Of a stretch of DNA of 64,000 nt, positions 25,438-33,700 are shown piece by piece. Each line of letters begins with the position of its first letter. Within the stretch, counting starts at the first letter, position 1. Where the stretch lies: the NCBI GenBank assembly GCA_964625465.1, contig CAZVFD010000005.1:5176-69175 (forward strand), read 5' to 3'. Source of the DNA: CAZLFQ01 sp964625465 (GTDB lineage: Bacteria > Pseudomonadota > Alphaproteobacteria > Rickettsiales > Midichloriaceae). Both the position numbers and the translations under genes were made by a program. The notes under the pieces are model-generated. The model was not told the DNA's origin and ran no database searches. It worked only from the letters and a program-made list of their open reading frames with translations.

Positions 25438-26512
25438 TTTGAACCTTTTTCATATCTACAATACGAGGATAAGGTAAATTCACTGGTGTTCCTTTATCTG
25501 CAGAATCATATATTGAGCATAAAATTTCGAGTGAAGCCAAGCCTTGCTCGCCATCAATAAGTGCTTTTTCTTCACCTCTTAGTGATGCAAATATGTTTTT
25601 ATAGTTCCTAACATGACCATAGCCATAGACAGAATCTGTTGCATAGTTTGCATTTAAAACTTCTTGGTCATAATCTTTTTTATCAGCAAAATCCCAGTGC
25701 TCTATTTTGTTCATAGCAACACCACCAATTTTCACAACGCCTTTCTCTCCAAGTATTGTTACTGATCCTTCTAAATTTCTTGGGTATGTCAGAACAGTCA
25801 TATTAATCGAGCCGCGAACGCCGTTCTCCCATTCGATTACTGCCATGCCAGTATCTTCAGTTTCAATATTACGAGCTAGTGTTGCAATATTTCCATATGC
25901 TTTTCTTGGTTTACTATTCGCCACCCACTGCATTAGATCAACATAATGACTAGCCTGTGTCATAAATGCACCGCCATCCATGTTTTTAGTGCCATGCCAT
26001 GTTGCATCTTTTTCGTAATATTCCTGAGGCCTTTGCCAAAATACATTCGAGGTAATCATATAAATCTTACCGAACCTACCTTCAGAAATTGCCCTCCACA
26101 GCGATTGAACAGTATCATTAAATCTGTTTTGGTGGATTACAAAGAGTTTAACTTTATTTTCGTCGCAAACTCTCTTCATTCTTAAGCCATCTTCCCACTT
26201 AATAGCCATAGGCTTCTCTGTAATTACGTGACAGCCCGCTTCCGCAATCTGCATTACATGAGTAGGGTGTAGTCCGTTTGGGGTAGCAACTGTTACTATA
26301 TCAGGCTTTTGTTCCTGTAACATAGCATCTATTTCTGAATATGCTTGCGCATTAAAATCTTTTGCTACTGTTTGTGCACGCTCTAATTGTTGGTCGACAA
26401 TACCAACAATTTCAACTTCGCCATGCAGCTCTTTAAGAGCTTCAAAATGTTTTTGAGAGATTCTGCCACACCCAATAAATCCTAATCTTATTTTTCTATT
26501 ATTAATTGTCAT
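25430..26512 (-). CDS. wbpB: Gfo/Idh/MocA oxidoreductase (WbpB-like)
   Basis: The 360-residue NAD-dependent dehydrogenase has an N-terminal Rossmann motif GFIGCGRISQKH (residues 11-22), ATPNGLHP and the EKPMA motif with the conserved Lys, followed by a C-terminal alpha/beta domain (HYVDLMQW, GYGHVRNYKNI). In this operon the expected reaction is oxidation of the 3-hydroxyl of UDP-GlcNAcA, feeding the WbpE-like aminotransferase encoded immediately upstream. It overlaps the wbpE-like gene by four bases. Confidence 0.88.
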   Translation of the reverse strand: MTINNRKIRLGFIGCGRISQKHFEALKELHGEVEIVGIVDQQLERAQTVAKDFNAQAYSEIDAMLQEQKPDIVTVATPNGLHPTHVMQIAEAGCHVITEKPMAIKWEDGLRMKRVCDENKVKLFVIHQNRFNDTVQSLWRAISEGRFGKIYMITSNVFWQRPQEYYEKDATWHGTKNMDGGAFMTQASHYVDLMQWVANSKPRKAYGNIATLARNIETEDTGMAVIEWENGVRGSINMTVLTYPRNLEGSVTILGEKGVVKIGGVAMNKIEHWDFADKKDYDQEVLNANYATDSVYGYGHVRNYKNIFASLRGEEKALIDGEQGLASLEILCSIYDSADKGTPVNLPYPRIVDMKKVQNG

Positions 26513-27639
26513 TGAATCTCCTTTATAATTTTTGTGAGCGAATTTACTATGTATTCTCTTTCGTCATTTGTTACGTATGGGTGCATTGGCAAACAGAAGA
26601 TTTGTTCTGAAAACCTTATGGAATTTTTAATATCCTTATCAAAATATGAATCTTTATAAGCAGGCTGCAGATGAAGTGGGGTTCTGTAATAAACATTACT
26701 CGGAATATTTACCTGGGCTAATTTTTTAATAATCTCATCTCTCTTTGGATGAAGTAATGAATATACAGCCCATACTGAATTTTCTGTCTCTTTTCCATTC
26801 GGTACTTGCAATAAATTCTGTAAAGATTCGCTATAAAAGCTTGCTAACTGATGCCTTGCTTCAATTTCTTTTGGGAAAACAGACATCTTCTCCAAAAGTA
26901 CAGCAGCTTGAATTGTATCAAGCCTACTATTCATTCCAATTCTTATGTGAAAATACTTATCATCACCCTTGCCGTGGAAACAAATCGATTTTAATTTATC
27001 AGCCAATTTATCATCATTGGTAAACATCATTCCGCCATCGCCATAACAGCCAAGAGGTTTGGTTGGGAAGAAACTAGTAGTAGTAATATCTGCAAAGCCA
27101 CCGCAAGGTTTACCTTTGTACTTAGCTCCAAATGCCTGAGCGGCATCTGAGATTAGAAACAAATCATGTTCATCAGCTATTCGTCTCAATTCATCGTAAT
27201 TAGCTGCTGCACCAAACAAATCTACACTTATTATGCCTCTAATTTTCAATCCTTTGCTTTTAGCATCGGCAATAGATCTTTTAAGACTCTCGATCGAAAT
27301 ATTAAAAGTGTCATCTACGTCAACAAAGTATGGCACACCTCTGAGTAAACAAATAGCTTCTGCTGTTGCAACGTATGTAAAGCTCGGAGTAAACACTACT
27401 TCATCAGGCATTAGGTCAAAAGCCATTAATGCAACTGTCAACGCATCAGTACCATTCGCGCAACCTATGGCATGCTTAGCTCCATAAAATTCAGCAAGTT
27501 GACTTTCTAGCTCCTTAACTTCGGGCCCGATTATAAACTGACTGTGGTGAACAACGTTTGAGATGCGGTTTACAATAGACTGATGCAACAAATCCTTCTG
27601 TCTTGGCGAGTAAAGTAAGTCTATTGTTTTTGCTTGCAT
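26509..27639 (-). CDS. wbpE: DegT/DnrJ/EryC1 aminotransferase (WbpE-like)
   Basis: This is a PLP aminotransferase of sugar nucleotides with 376 residues. Cofactor-binding landmarks are CANGTDAL (60-67), SDAAQAFG (164-171) and the Schiff-base Lys194 in FFPTKPLGCYGDGG. With WbpB it would convert the 3-keto sugar to UDP-GlcNAc(3NH2)A. It overlaps the upstream glycosyltransferase gene by 19 bases, which shows tight operon packing. A second, different DegT protein is encoded at 28901-30058. Confidence 0.91.
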   Translation of the reverse strand: MQAKTIDLLYSPRQKDLLHQSIVNRISNVVHHSQFIIGPEVKELESQLAEFYGAKHAIGCANGTDALTVALMAFDLMPDEVVFTPSFTYVATAEAICLLRGVPYFVDVDDTFNISIESLKRSIADAKSKGLKIRGIISVDLFGAAANYDELRRIADEHDLFLISDAAQAFGAKYKGKPCGGFADITTTSFFPTKPLGCYGDGGMMFTNDDKLADKLKSICFHGKGDDKYFHIRIGMNSRLDTIQAAVLLEKMSVFPKEIEARHQLASFYSESLQNLLQVPNGKETENSVWAVYSLLHPKRDEIIKKLAQVNIPSNVYYRTPLHLQPAYKDSYFDKDIKNSIRFSEQIFCLPMHPYVTNDEREYIVNSLTKIIKEIQ

Positions 27640-28838
27640 ACAGCCCTTAAAAACTCCCTAGCTAGGTGTTGATAGTTATGTTTTGATAGAGCGTAGACTT
27701 TACCATTTTTTCCCATATTTGTCAATTTCTCAGGGGGTAGAGCCATTAGTTGTGAGATGGCTTCTTTTAGTGCAGTTGAATCGTTTGGATTTACAGATAT
27801 ACCACAATCTGCTTGTTTAATTAGATCATATTGGCTGTTCAAAACTTGTAAAATTGGCTTCTCAGCAAGCATATAATCAAATATTTTGTTGGCGCTGACG
27901 CCGAATCTGTACAGTGGGGAATCAGCGAACTCTATGTAAGCTGCATCTACTTTGCTAAGAAAAAGCGGCACTTGGCTTTTGGCTACTTTGTTATGAAAAA
28001 CAATGTTTTTCATAAGCATAGCTTCTTTTTTTAAGTGTTTGCGCTGTGGCCCATTGCCAACCAGAATCAAGGCTACCTTTTTATGATTAAGCTTTTTAAA
28101 TGCATCAAAAATAGTAGTCATGGGATTGGCTGACCCTAGGGAGCCTGCATAGCCGATTATGAACATTCCTTTCTTCTTTAATTTATCAATTTTTTTCTGA
28201 AGTGTCGGTGGTAGCTCGTCTGCAACCGTTAAATTCTCCAAAACTCCGTTTGGTATGGCGGTGAACTTTGATTCAGACACCCCATCCTTTTTAACGTGCT
28301 CATAGGCGCCAGGTATTATTGAGATTATATGATCGGAGAATTTATATGCAAACCACTCGCCCAGTCTCATAACCATAATGAAGGGATGCCATTTTGACAT
28401 TTTTCCAAGCTCCATTGGCGACATTGGCCAAATATCATGAATTTCAAACACTAGCTTGGCTTTTGACAGCCTTGCTATAACCCAAGCAGGGAATATATCG
28501 ATAGGGTAAGTTGATGATGCGATCACTATGTTAGGTCTTTTAACAAATGTGAAATAAAATGACATTATTAGGAGTTGGCAAACAAATACCAGCATACTTA
28601 GAAATCTTGAGATTCCATTGCCACTATACTTATTTGTCCACAGCCAAAAATAATTTATCCCACCAATATCCTGATTGCCTAATGTAATAGGTTGAGATTT
28701 TCTCAAATGCGAATAAGACCCACCAACCATTGTGACCTTATTATTATCTTTAACCCATTCTTTAGCTAAGTAATATGGACGAAATTCCATTCCTAGATCT
28801 TCCGAGCCTATGTAATGGTTGATAAGCAGTATATTCAT
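27621..28838 (-). CDS. Glycosyltransferase family 4 protein (WbuB-like)
   Basis: This 405-residue GT-B enzyme is the first gene of the minus-strand surface-sugar operon. The start is the ATG at 28836-28838 (MNILLINHYIG, the usual beginning of this family) with AAGG five bases before it; a longer frame to 28886 would add 16 unlikely residues. The region LVFEIHDIWPMSP, the nucleotide-binding IIGYAGSLGSANP and the conserved FGVSANKIFDYMLAEKPIL (EX7E-like) segment fit GT4. It is expected to add an N-acetylated sugar to a polyprenyl-linked glycan on the cytoplasmic face. The donor is unknown. Confidence 0.86.
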   Translation of the reverse strand: MNILLINHYIGSEDLGMEFRPYYLAKEWVKDNNKVTMVGGSYSHLRKSQPITLGNQDIGGINYFWLWTNKYSGNGISRFLSMLVFVCQLLIMSFYFTFVKRPNIVIASSTYPIDIFPAWVIARLSKAKLVFEIHDIWPMSPMELGKMSKWHPFIMVMRLGEWFAYKFSDHIISIIPGAYEHVKKDGVSESKFTAIPNGVLENLTVADELPPTLQKKIDKLKKKGMFIIGYAGSLGSANPMTTIFDAFKKLNHKKVALILVGNGPQRKHLKKEAMLMKNIVFHNKVAKSQVPLFLSKVDAAYIEFADSPLYRFGVSANKIFDYMLAEKPILQVLNSQYDLIKQADCGISVNPNDSTALKEAISQLMALPPEKLTNMGKNGKVYALSKHNYQHLAREFLRAVCKQKQ

Positions 28839-28845
28839 AAGTACC

Positions 28846-28874
28846 TTGATAGAATGTCTGAAATTATATATAAT
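28846..28874 (+). promoter_or_regulatory. Promoter of the plus-strand aminotransferase-PGT operon
   Basis: TTGATA (28846-28851) and a perfect TATAAT (28869-28874) are 17 bases apart, followed by AAGGAA ahead of the ATG at 28901. The -10 box abuts the -10 box of the opposite promoter. Confidence 0.75.
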
Positions 28875-28892
28875 TCCCGTAATCAAGTCTAA
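28863..28892 (-). promoter_or_regulatory. Promoter of the minus-strand wbp operon
   Basis: On the minus strand TTAGAC (28887-28892) and TATAAT (28863-28868) are separated by 18 bases. The two opposing -10 boxes form one ATTATATATAAT palindrome (28863-28874), so the promoters overlap and cannot both be fully occupied by polymerase. Confidence 0.6.
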
Positions 28893-28900
28893 GGAATTTC

Positions 28901-30058
28901 ATGTCTAATATTCAGTATTTACCATTTGCTCTACCAGACATCGATGATAACGAGATTAATGCGGTTGTGAATTGCATGAAATCTGGTTGGGTTACAACGG
29001 GCCCTATGGCAAAGCAATTTGAAGATAATTTTAAAAATTATATTGGAACAAATCTAGAAGCAGTTTCTGTAAATTCTGCTTCGATGGGAATACTTTTGGC
29101 TTTAGAAGCTCTAGGTCTTAAAGAAGGTGATGAAGTAATAATTCCAACTTATACATTCAGTGCTACTGGTATGATGGCAGTGCACATCGGTGTAAAACCT
29201 GTGTTATGCGATATAGATCCTAAAACTTTAAACATTGATCCTACTCAAATTGAAAAACTCATTACGCCAAAAACTAAAGCAATAATGCCAGTACATTTTG
29301 CAGGTCTTGCTTGTGACATGGATGCTATAAATCAAATCGCCAAAAAACATAAATTATTTGTAGTTGAAGATGCAGCTCATTCTTTGCCAACGCGTTACAA
29401 AGACACCATTATAGGCGATCACACCAGTGATGCTACTATCTATAGCTTTTATGCAACCAAAACTATAACAACAGGCGAAGGCGGGATGATAATTACCAAA
29501 CATCCTGAATTAGCCAAGCGTTGCCGTACAATGAGATTGCATGGGATCTCTAGGGATGTTTTCGACCGCTATACGGCAAAAGGATCAAAGTGGTTTTATG
29601 AAATTATAGCACAAGGCCATAAGTGCAACCTCACTGACATAGCAGCCTCAATTGGCATTGAACAACTAAAAAAATGTAATAAATTCCATGCACGCAGACT
29701 AGAAATTGCACAAAAATATTTAGAAGCATTTAAGGATTTACCCATTATGTTACCCACTTATGTCGGCGACATAAAAGATCATGCTTGGCACCTATTTGTT
29801 GTGAGACTCCAAGATTCATTACAAATGACACGTGAGGATTTTATTGCGCAGATGGATCAAGAAGGAATTGGCTGTAGCGTTCATTTCATTCCTCTGCACC
29901 TACACCCTTATTGGCAAGAAAAACTACAAGTGAAAAAAGGTGATTTTCCAAATGCGGAAAAGGTTTTTGACAAAGCAGTAAGCTTACCTCTCTATACTAA
30001 AATGTCTGATGATGACGTTGAAAGAGTGATCAAATCTGTAAGAAAAATCTTATGTTAA
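28901..30058 (+). CDS. DegT/DnrJ/EryC1/StrS family aminotransferase
   Basis: This 385-residue PLP-dependent sugar aminotransferase has SVNSASMGILLAL (cofactor loop), VVEDAAHSLP (154-163) and the Schiff-base Lys187 in FYATKTITTGEGGM. The TKTITTGEGG form resembles PglE/WecE/ArnB-type enzymes that act at C4 of UDP-4-keto-6-deoxy sugars; the dehydratase that would supply that substrate is not in the window. It overlaps the downstream phosphoglycosyl transferase gene by seven bases, so its product probably feeds the first membrane step. Confidence 0.9.
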   Translation: MSNIQYLPFALPDIDDNEINAVVNCMKSGWVTTGPMAKQFEDNFKNYIGTNLEAVSVNSASMGILLALEALGLKEGDEVIIPTYTFSATGMMAVHIGVKPVLCDIDPKTLNIDPTQIEKLITPKTKAIMPVHFAGLACDMDAINQIAKKHKLFVVEDAAHSLPTRYKDTIIGDHTSDATIYSFYATKTITTGEGGMIITKHPELAKRCRTMRLHGISRDVFDRYTAKGSKWFYEIIAQGHKCNLTDIAASIGIEQLKKCNKFHARRLEIAQKYLEAFKDLPIMLPTYVGDIKDHAWHLFVVRLQDSLQMTREDFIAQMDQEGIGCSVHFIPLHLHPYWQEKLQVKKGDFPNAEKVFDKAVSLPLYTKMSDDDVERVIKSVRKILC

Positions 30059-30633
30059 AAACCTTATTTGATTACACATCAGCCTCAATTGGAATTATCA
30101 TCCTAAGTCCAATTTTTCTATTGGTTGCGATTGCAATTTTATTGGATTCAAAAGGGCCCGTCTTCTTTAGACAAGAAAGGGTTGGGAAAGATGGTAAAAT
30201 TTTTCTAATACACAAATTTCGTTCTATGAAAATTAATAAAGGTCTAGAACTCACGTCAGGGGATGATAAAAGAATAACTAGAATTGGTAAACTCATTAGA
30301 AAACTCCACTTGGATGAAGCTATTCAGCTTATTGATGTAGTGCAAGGCAATATGTCAATCGTAGGCCCCCGCCCAGAAGTACCAAAGTACATAAAATATT
30401 ATCCTGAAAAATGGAAAAAAGTTTTATCAATTAAGCCAGGCATTACCGGGTATGGCGTGATTAAAACTGCCAAACTTGAGTATAAAACTCTTAGCAATTC
30501 TAAAAATATAGAGAAGGATTATATCGAAAAAATATTGCCTAAAAAGCTCGATTCTGAGCTCTTTTACATTGCGAAAAAGGGGATGATTTTAGATATAAAA
30601 ATCATATTTATCACTCTTTTAAACCGTTACTAA
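30052..30633 (+). CDS. Polyprenyl-phosphate phosphoglycosyl transferase (PglC/WbaP-like)
   Basis: This 193-residue monotopic phosphoglycosyl transferase transfers a sugar-1-phosphate to undecaprenyl phosphate to start glycan synthesis. The N-terminal re-entrant hydrophobic helix (about 5-31) is followed by GPVFFRQERVGKDG, FRSMKIN, the catalytic Asp-Glu pair in HLDEAIQLIDV, the signature NMSIVGPRPEVP and PGITGYG. It is the small PglC-type form without extra membrane helices. It shares an operon with the second DegT aminotransferase. Confidence 0.92.
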   Translation: MLKTLFDYTSASIGIIILSPIFLLVAIAILLDSKGPVFFRQERVGKDGKIFLIHKFRSMKINKGLELTSGDDKRITRIGKLIRKLHLDEAIQLIDVVQGNMSIVGPRPEVPKYIKYYPEKWKKVLSIKPGITGYGVIKTAKLEYKTLSNSKNIEKDYIEKILPKKLDSELFYIAKKGMILDIKIIFITLLNRY

Positions 30634-30829
30634 TCTTATGTACTTGCTCTTGAGTCGATTATGTAGTACTCTTAACCCTAGTTAAACTAATAATCCTTAC
30701 CAAGTCTTGGTTAAAATAATCTATCGACTTTGCTAAACAGTTTGTTCGTGGGATACCTAAAGTATCTCAAGCTTTTTGTTGTTGAGGATTTTTAGTTTAC
30801 GAATAACACTGTTTACAAAGGAGAATAAA
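30634..30829 (+). promoter_or_regulatory. Leader region of cspA with several small inverted repeats
   Basis: This 196-base gap ahead of cspA has no ORF. It holds ACCAAG-T-CTTGGT (30699-30711), GATAC/GTATC (30752-30756 with 30762-30766) and CTCAA/TTGAG (30766-30770 with 30782-30786). A strong AAAGGAG lies six bases before the cspA ATG. Long structured leaders are an established feature of cold-shock genes; the transcription start here is not identifiable by eye. Confidence 0.45.
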
Positions 30830-31036
30830 ATGGCAACAGGTTCAGTTAAGTGGTTTAACGCTACAAAAGGTTATGGATTTATTAAGCCAGATGATAGCGA
30901 TAGAGATGTATTCGTTCACGTTAGTGCGGTACAACAAGCTGGTCTTAAAGTATTAAAAGATAACCAAAAAGTTAGCTATGATCTTGAAGAAAGCAAAGGT
31001 AAAGTTTCTGCAGTTAACATTAAGTTGATTGCTTAA
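30830..31036 (+). CDS. cspA: Cold-shock domain protein
   Basis: This 68-residue single-domain cold-shock protein is a single-stranded nucleic-acid chaperone. The RNA-binding motifs RNP1 (KGYGFIKP) and RNP2 (VFVHVSAV) are intact, and it starts MATGSVKWFN as in alphaproteobacterial CspA. The start is fixed by AAAGGAG six bases upstream; a longer in-frame reading to 30776 lies in the leader. Its stop codon shares the bases TTAA (31033-31036) with the stop of the converging mreC. Confidence 0.95.
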   Translation: MATGSVKWFNATKGYGFIKPDDSDRDVFVHVSAVQQAGLKVLKDNQKVSYDLEESKGKVSAVNIKLIA

Positions 31037-31899
31037 TTATCTTCTGTTGGAAGCGGGCTGGAGTTTAGAACAACTTTTCCAAATTCTAGCTCGCTCCAAT
31101 CAATCGCTGTTTTTACTTCTATTTCATCCCCATTTATAAAAGCAAATCCTATTAATATGCCATAAGGCATAAGGTTTCCATCGCCAGAAGTTACAACAGG
31201 CTCTCCCTCTTCAATTTCTAAATCCTTTGGAGCGTATAAAACTTTTAGCGAATTATTGCTAAACTCCTGACCAGTTACTACGCACTTTTTTCTTGAGCCC
31301 ACAAATATTGCGGGAATTTTTGAGTTTGTGTCAGTTATGGAAAGAACTTTGGCAGTTGTTGGAGTCATGCCAACTACTTTACCTATAAGTCCCTTCTCAT
31401 TCATAATTATATTGCCAGACTTTAGGCCTTGCTCGCTTCCGATATCGACTGTAAAAGTTTTGTTAAATACGTCGAAGGAGTTTGATAGAACTCTGACCGC
31501 AAGTTCGTTTTTGGTAGATTCGTCTTGAAATTTTAGCAGTTCCTTGAGCTTGGCGTTTTCACCAACTAAAATTTCCATATCAATAATTTCACTTTTAAGT
31601 CGTTCATTCTCAACAATCAGATCTGCATTAGATCTTAGGGTTGCAAATAAGCCTATGCAGTACGCATACACGTCGCTAATTAATACAAACGGTGAGGAGA
31701 GTTTTGCATATACATTTGTGGCGACTTCAAATCCTGATTCTTTGAGTCGCATTGAAACAGCATTATCTGAATTGAATATAATCAATATTAGTAAACACGA
31801 GCAAATGACCAGATAAGACCTTAGTCTAGAGACGGAGAATCTAAAGAGACTAAATATATATCCAAATGTGTCGAAATCTCTAATAAGTTTTTTAGCCAT
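31033..31899 (-). CDS. mreC: Rod shape-determining protein MreC
   Basis: MreC is a bitopic inner-membrane protein that organises the elongation-phase peptidoglycan synthase. The 288-residue protein has a TM helix near 28-43, a coiled coil around 85-120 (NERLKSEIIDMEILVGENAKL) and the beta-rich MreC domain with GSEQGLKSGNII, GLIGKV, ITDTNSKIPA and a final VVTSGDGNLMPYGI segment. It overlaps lipA by eight bases. mreB, the usual partner upstream, is not here. Confidence 0.93.
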   Translation of the reverse strand: MAKKLIRDFDTFGYIFSLFRFSVSRLRSYLVICSCLLILIIFNSDNAVSMRLKESGFEVATNVYAKLSSPFVLISDVYAYCIGLFATLRSNADLIVENERLKSEIIDMEILVGENAKLKELLKFQDESTKNELAVRVLSNSFDVFNKTFTVDIGSEQGLKSGNIIMNEKGLIGKVVGMTPTTAKVLSITDTNSKIPAIFVGSRKKCVVTGQEFSNNSLKVLYAPKDLEIEEGEPVVTSGDGNLMPYGILIGFAFINGDEIEVKTAIDWSELEFGKVVLNSSPLPTEDN

Positions 31900-32791
31900 T
31901 ATGAACTTTTTCTAATCTTGCTGCTTTCAGTTTAGCAAAATCTTCTCCAGCATGATAGGAAGATCTTGTAAGTGGACTTGCGGAAACCATTAAAAACCCT
32001 TTTACTTTTGCCATACGTGCGAAATAATCGAACTCCTCGGGTGTTACAAACCTGTCAACAGGCGCATGTTTAGGGGTTGGTTGTAGGTATTGTCCTATAG
32101 TAATAAAGTCAACGTCTGCTGCTCTAAGATCATCCATTAATTGTAATACTTCTTCTTTAGTTTCTCCTAAGCCAACCATTAATCCAGATTTTGTAAACAT
32201 AGTCGGATCTAATTTTTTGACAGTATGCAGTAGGTTTAAAGAGTTGAAATAACGGGCTCCTGGCCGGATTGTATTATATAAAGATGGTACTGTTTCAATG
32301 TTATGATTGTATACATCTGGTTTCGCTTTTACTACTATTTGTATAGAGTTTTCTTTTCTTAAAAAATCTGGGGTTAATACTTCTATTGAAGTATTAGGGG
32401 ATAGCTTTCTAATTTTAGTAATGCACTCTGCAAAGTGATTCGCCCCACCATCCTCTAGATCATCTCTGTCTACTGAAGTGATTACTACATGACTTAATCC
32501 AAGTTTTGATACTGCCGCAGCTAAGTTGTCTGGTTCATGAGGATCTAGCTTATCGGGAATGCCAGTAGCAATATTACAAAATGCACATGCTCTAGTACAA
32601 GTGCTGCCTAGAATCATTACAGTCGCATGTTTCTTTTCCCAGCACTCTCCGATATTTGGACATGCAGCTTCTTCACATACTGTGCTTAGTTTATGAGTTC
32701 GTATCAGCTCGTGAGTATCTCTATATCCTTGGGATACAGGTGCTTTAACTCTTATCCAATCTGGTTTTTTTAATCTTATTGGCTGCTCCAT
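31892..32791 (-). CDS. lipA: Lipoyl synthase
   Basis: LipA is a radical-SAM enzyme that inserts two sulfurs into octanoyl groups of lipoyl domains. Two cluster motifs are intact: CEEAACPNIGEC (auxiliary cluster, CX4CX5C) and CTRACAFCN (radical SAM CX3CX2C). The C-terminal RSSYHAG serine motif is present. I prefer the ATG at 32789-32791 over a GTG three codons earlier. It overlaps mreC by eight bases, so lipA-mreC form an operon. Confidence 0.96.
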   Translation of the reverse strand: MEQPIRLKKPDWIRVKAPVSQGYRDTHELIRTHKLSTVCEEAACPNIGECWEKKHATVMILGSTCTRACAFCNIATGIPDKLDPHEPDNLAAAVSKLGLSHVVITSVDRDDLEDGGANHFAECITKIRKLSPNTSIEVLTPDFLRKENSIQIVVKAKPDVYNHNIETVPSLYNTIRPGARYFNSLNLLHTVKKLDPTMFTKSGLMVGLGETKEEVLQLMDDLRAADVDFITIGQYLQPTPKHAPVDRFVTPEEFDYFARMAKVKGFLMVSASPLTRSSYHAGEDFAKLKAARLEKVHNG

Positions 32792-32845
32792 AGTCACCAC
32801 TCGTACTTTTTATATGATTTAGTTGCCGCAATTCTAGCAAAACCC

Positions 32846-32880
32846 CCTTAAAAAGCAATGAGGGCCTTGAGGCCCTCATT
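32846..32880 (-). terminator. Intrinsic terminator after the Cys-rich membrane protein gene
   Basis: AATGAGGGCC (32857-32866) and GGCCCTCATT (32871-32880) form a perfect 10-base stem with a four-base loop. On the minus strand it is followed by GCTTTTT, a classical factor-independent terminator for the gene at 32912-33430. Confidence 0.85.
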
Positions 32881-32911
32881 AAATAGTCACCTATAAAAAA
32901 TAATAGGCTTA

Positions 32912-33430
32912 TTACATTTTGCACATTTCTGTAGATTCGCAAGATTTGAATGCGGCCCAACAAATTAAGCCAAGGCCTAATCCTTCTACGATGCCAGCAA
33001 TAAACCATGCCTGAGCTAGCTCAACAGTTATAGGCATCCAAGCGAATGCTGCTGCTGACATTGTGCCCATTAATAGTCCGATCAATAATCCAAATCGTAC
33101 TCCTCTCATAACTCCGCAACCACCCCAATACTTTGAGTATAGTCCCGAAACCACAAAAGCAGTTACAACCTGTGTTGCAATCAGGAAAAGGCTATAATCA
33201 TCCATTTCTGCAGCTGATCTCCAAAGATGTTTAGTATGGAGATACATAGGCATTAAAAGGTTGCCGTGTACAACGTACCCAAATGCAAAGATAAATGCAA
33301 AACAACCTAGTGTGCTTAGCATTAAGTTCCATACTTTGGCGCCAGTAACAGGGCAGCACATTGAGCAAGCCGAAGCTTTAACTGCGGTTTTGTTATTTTT
33401 CATATTTTTAGTACTTTTAGTTTTTTTCAT
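32912..33430 (-). CDS. Unknown Cys-rich four-helix membrane protein
   Basis: This 172-residue protein has no family I can name with confidence. A Lys-rich start leads into a Cys cluster (SACSMCCPV, residues 20-28). About four hydrophobic segments follow (about 36-56, 78-98, 108-130 and 140-158), and the end is again Cys-rich (SCESTEMCKM). The paired terminal cysteines could bind metal or form disulfides. It has its own promoter with a perfect TTGACA, a GGAG ribosome site and a terminator, so it is a monocistronic gene. Confidence 0.75.
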   Translation of the reverse strand: MKKTKSTKNMKNNKTAVKASACSMCCPVTGAKVWNLMLSTLGCFAFIFAFGYVVHGNLLMPMYLHTKHLWRSAAEMDDYSLFLIATQVVTAFVVSGLYSKYWGGCGVMRGVRFGLLIGLLMGTMSAAAFAWMPITVELAQAWFIAGIVEGLGLGLICWAAFKSCESTEMCKM

Positions 33431-33464
33431 CCTTTTCTCCCAAATAAAAAAGATTTATATTTCA

Positions 33465-33494
33465 AGAATATGAATTAGTTAGGGCATTTGTCAA
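33465..33494 (-). promoter_or_regulatory. Promoter of the Cys-rich membrane protein gene
   Basis: On the minus strand a perfect TTGACA (33489-33494) is followed after 18 bases by TATTCT (33465-33470), 35 bases before the start codon. Confidence 0.6.
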
Positions 33495-33565
33495 GTCATC
33501 TCTAACTTTTTGTTGTGGGCTTTACTAAGATTAGATACGAAGTGATTTCACTAATTATGAGGAAA

Positions 33566-33655
33566 TGGCGGAAGGAAAGGGATTCGAACCCTCGATACTC
33601 GTTAAAGTAAACACGCTTTCCAGGCGTGCGCCTTAAACCACTCGGCCATCCTTCC
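33566..33655 (-). tRNA. tRNA-Ser (anticodon GGA)
   Basis: The minus strand folds into a class II tRNA. The acceptor GGAAGGA pairs with TCCTTCC, the anticodon loop is CTGGAAA (anticodon GGA), a long variable arm follows, and the T-arm contains GGTTCGAATCC. The discriminator G and an encoded CCA end the gene at 33566. It reads UCC and UCU serine codons. Confidence 0.96.
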
Positions 33656-33664
33656 ATAGGGCGG

Positions 33665-33693
33665 AAAATATATTAAAACCCCATCTATGACAA
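33665..33693 (-). promoter_or_regulatory. Putative promoter of tRNA-Ser
   Basis: TTGTCA (33688-33693) and TATTTT (33665-33670) lie 17 bases apart on the minus strand, ten bases before the tRNA. They lie just downstream of the lptE stop. Confidence 0.45.
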
Positions 33694-33700
33694 CTGTAAA

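Noticed and set aside
30672..30685. TTAA pair upstream of cspA as a CtrA box
   Set aside because: The spacer is six bases, not seven, and no TAGAAT or TATAAT follows at the right distance.
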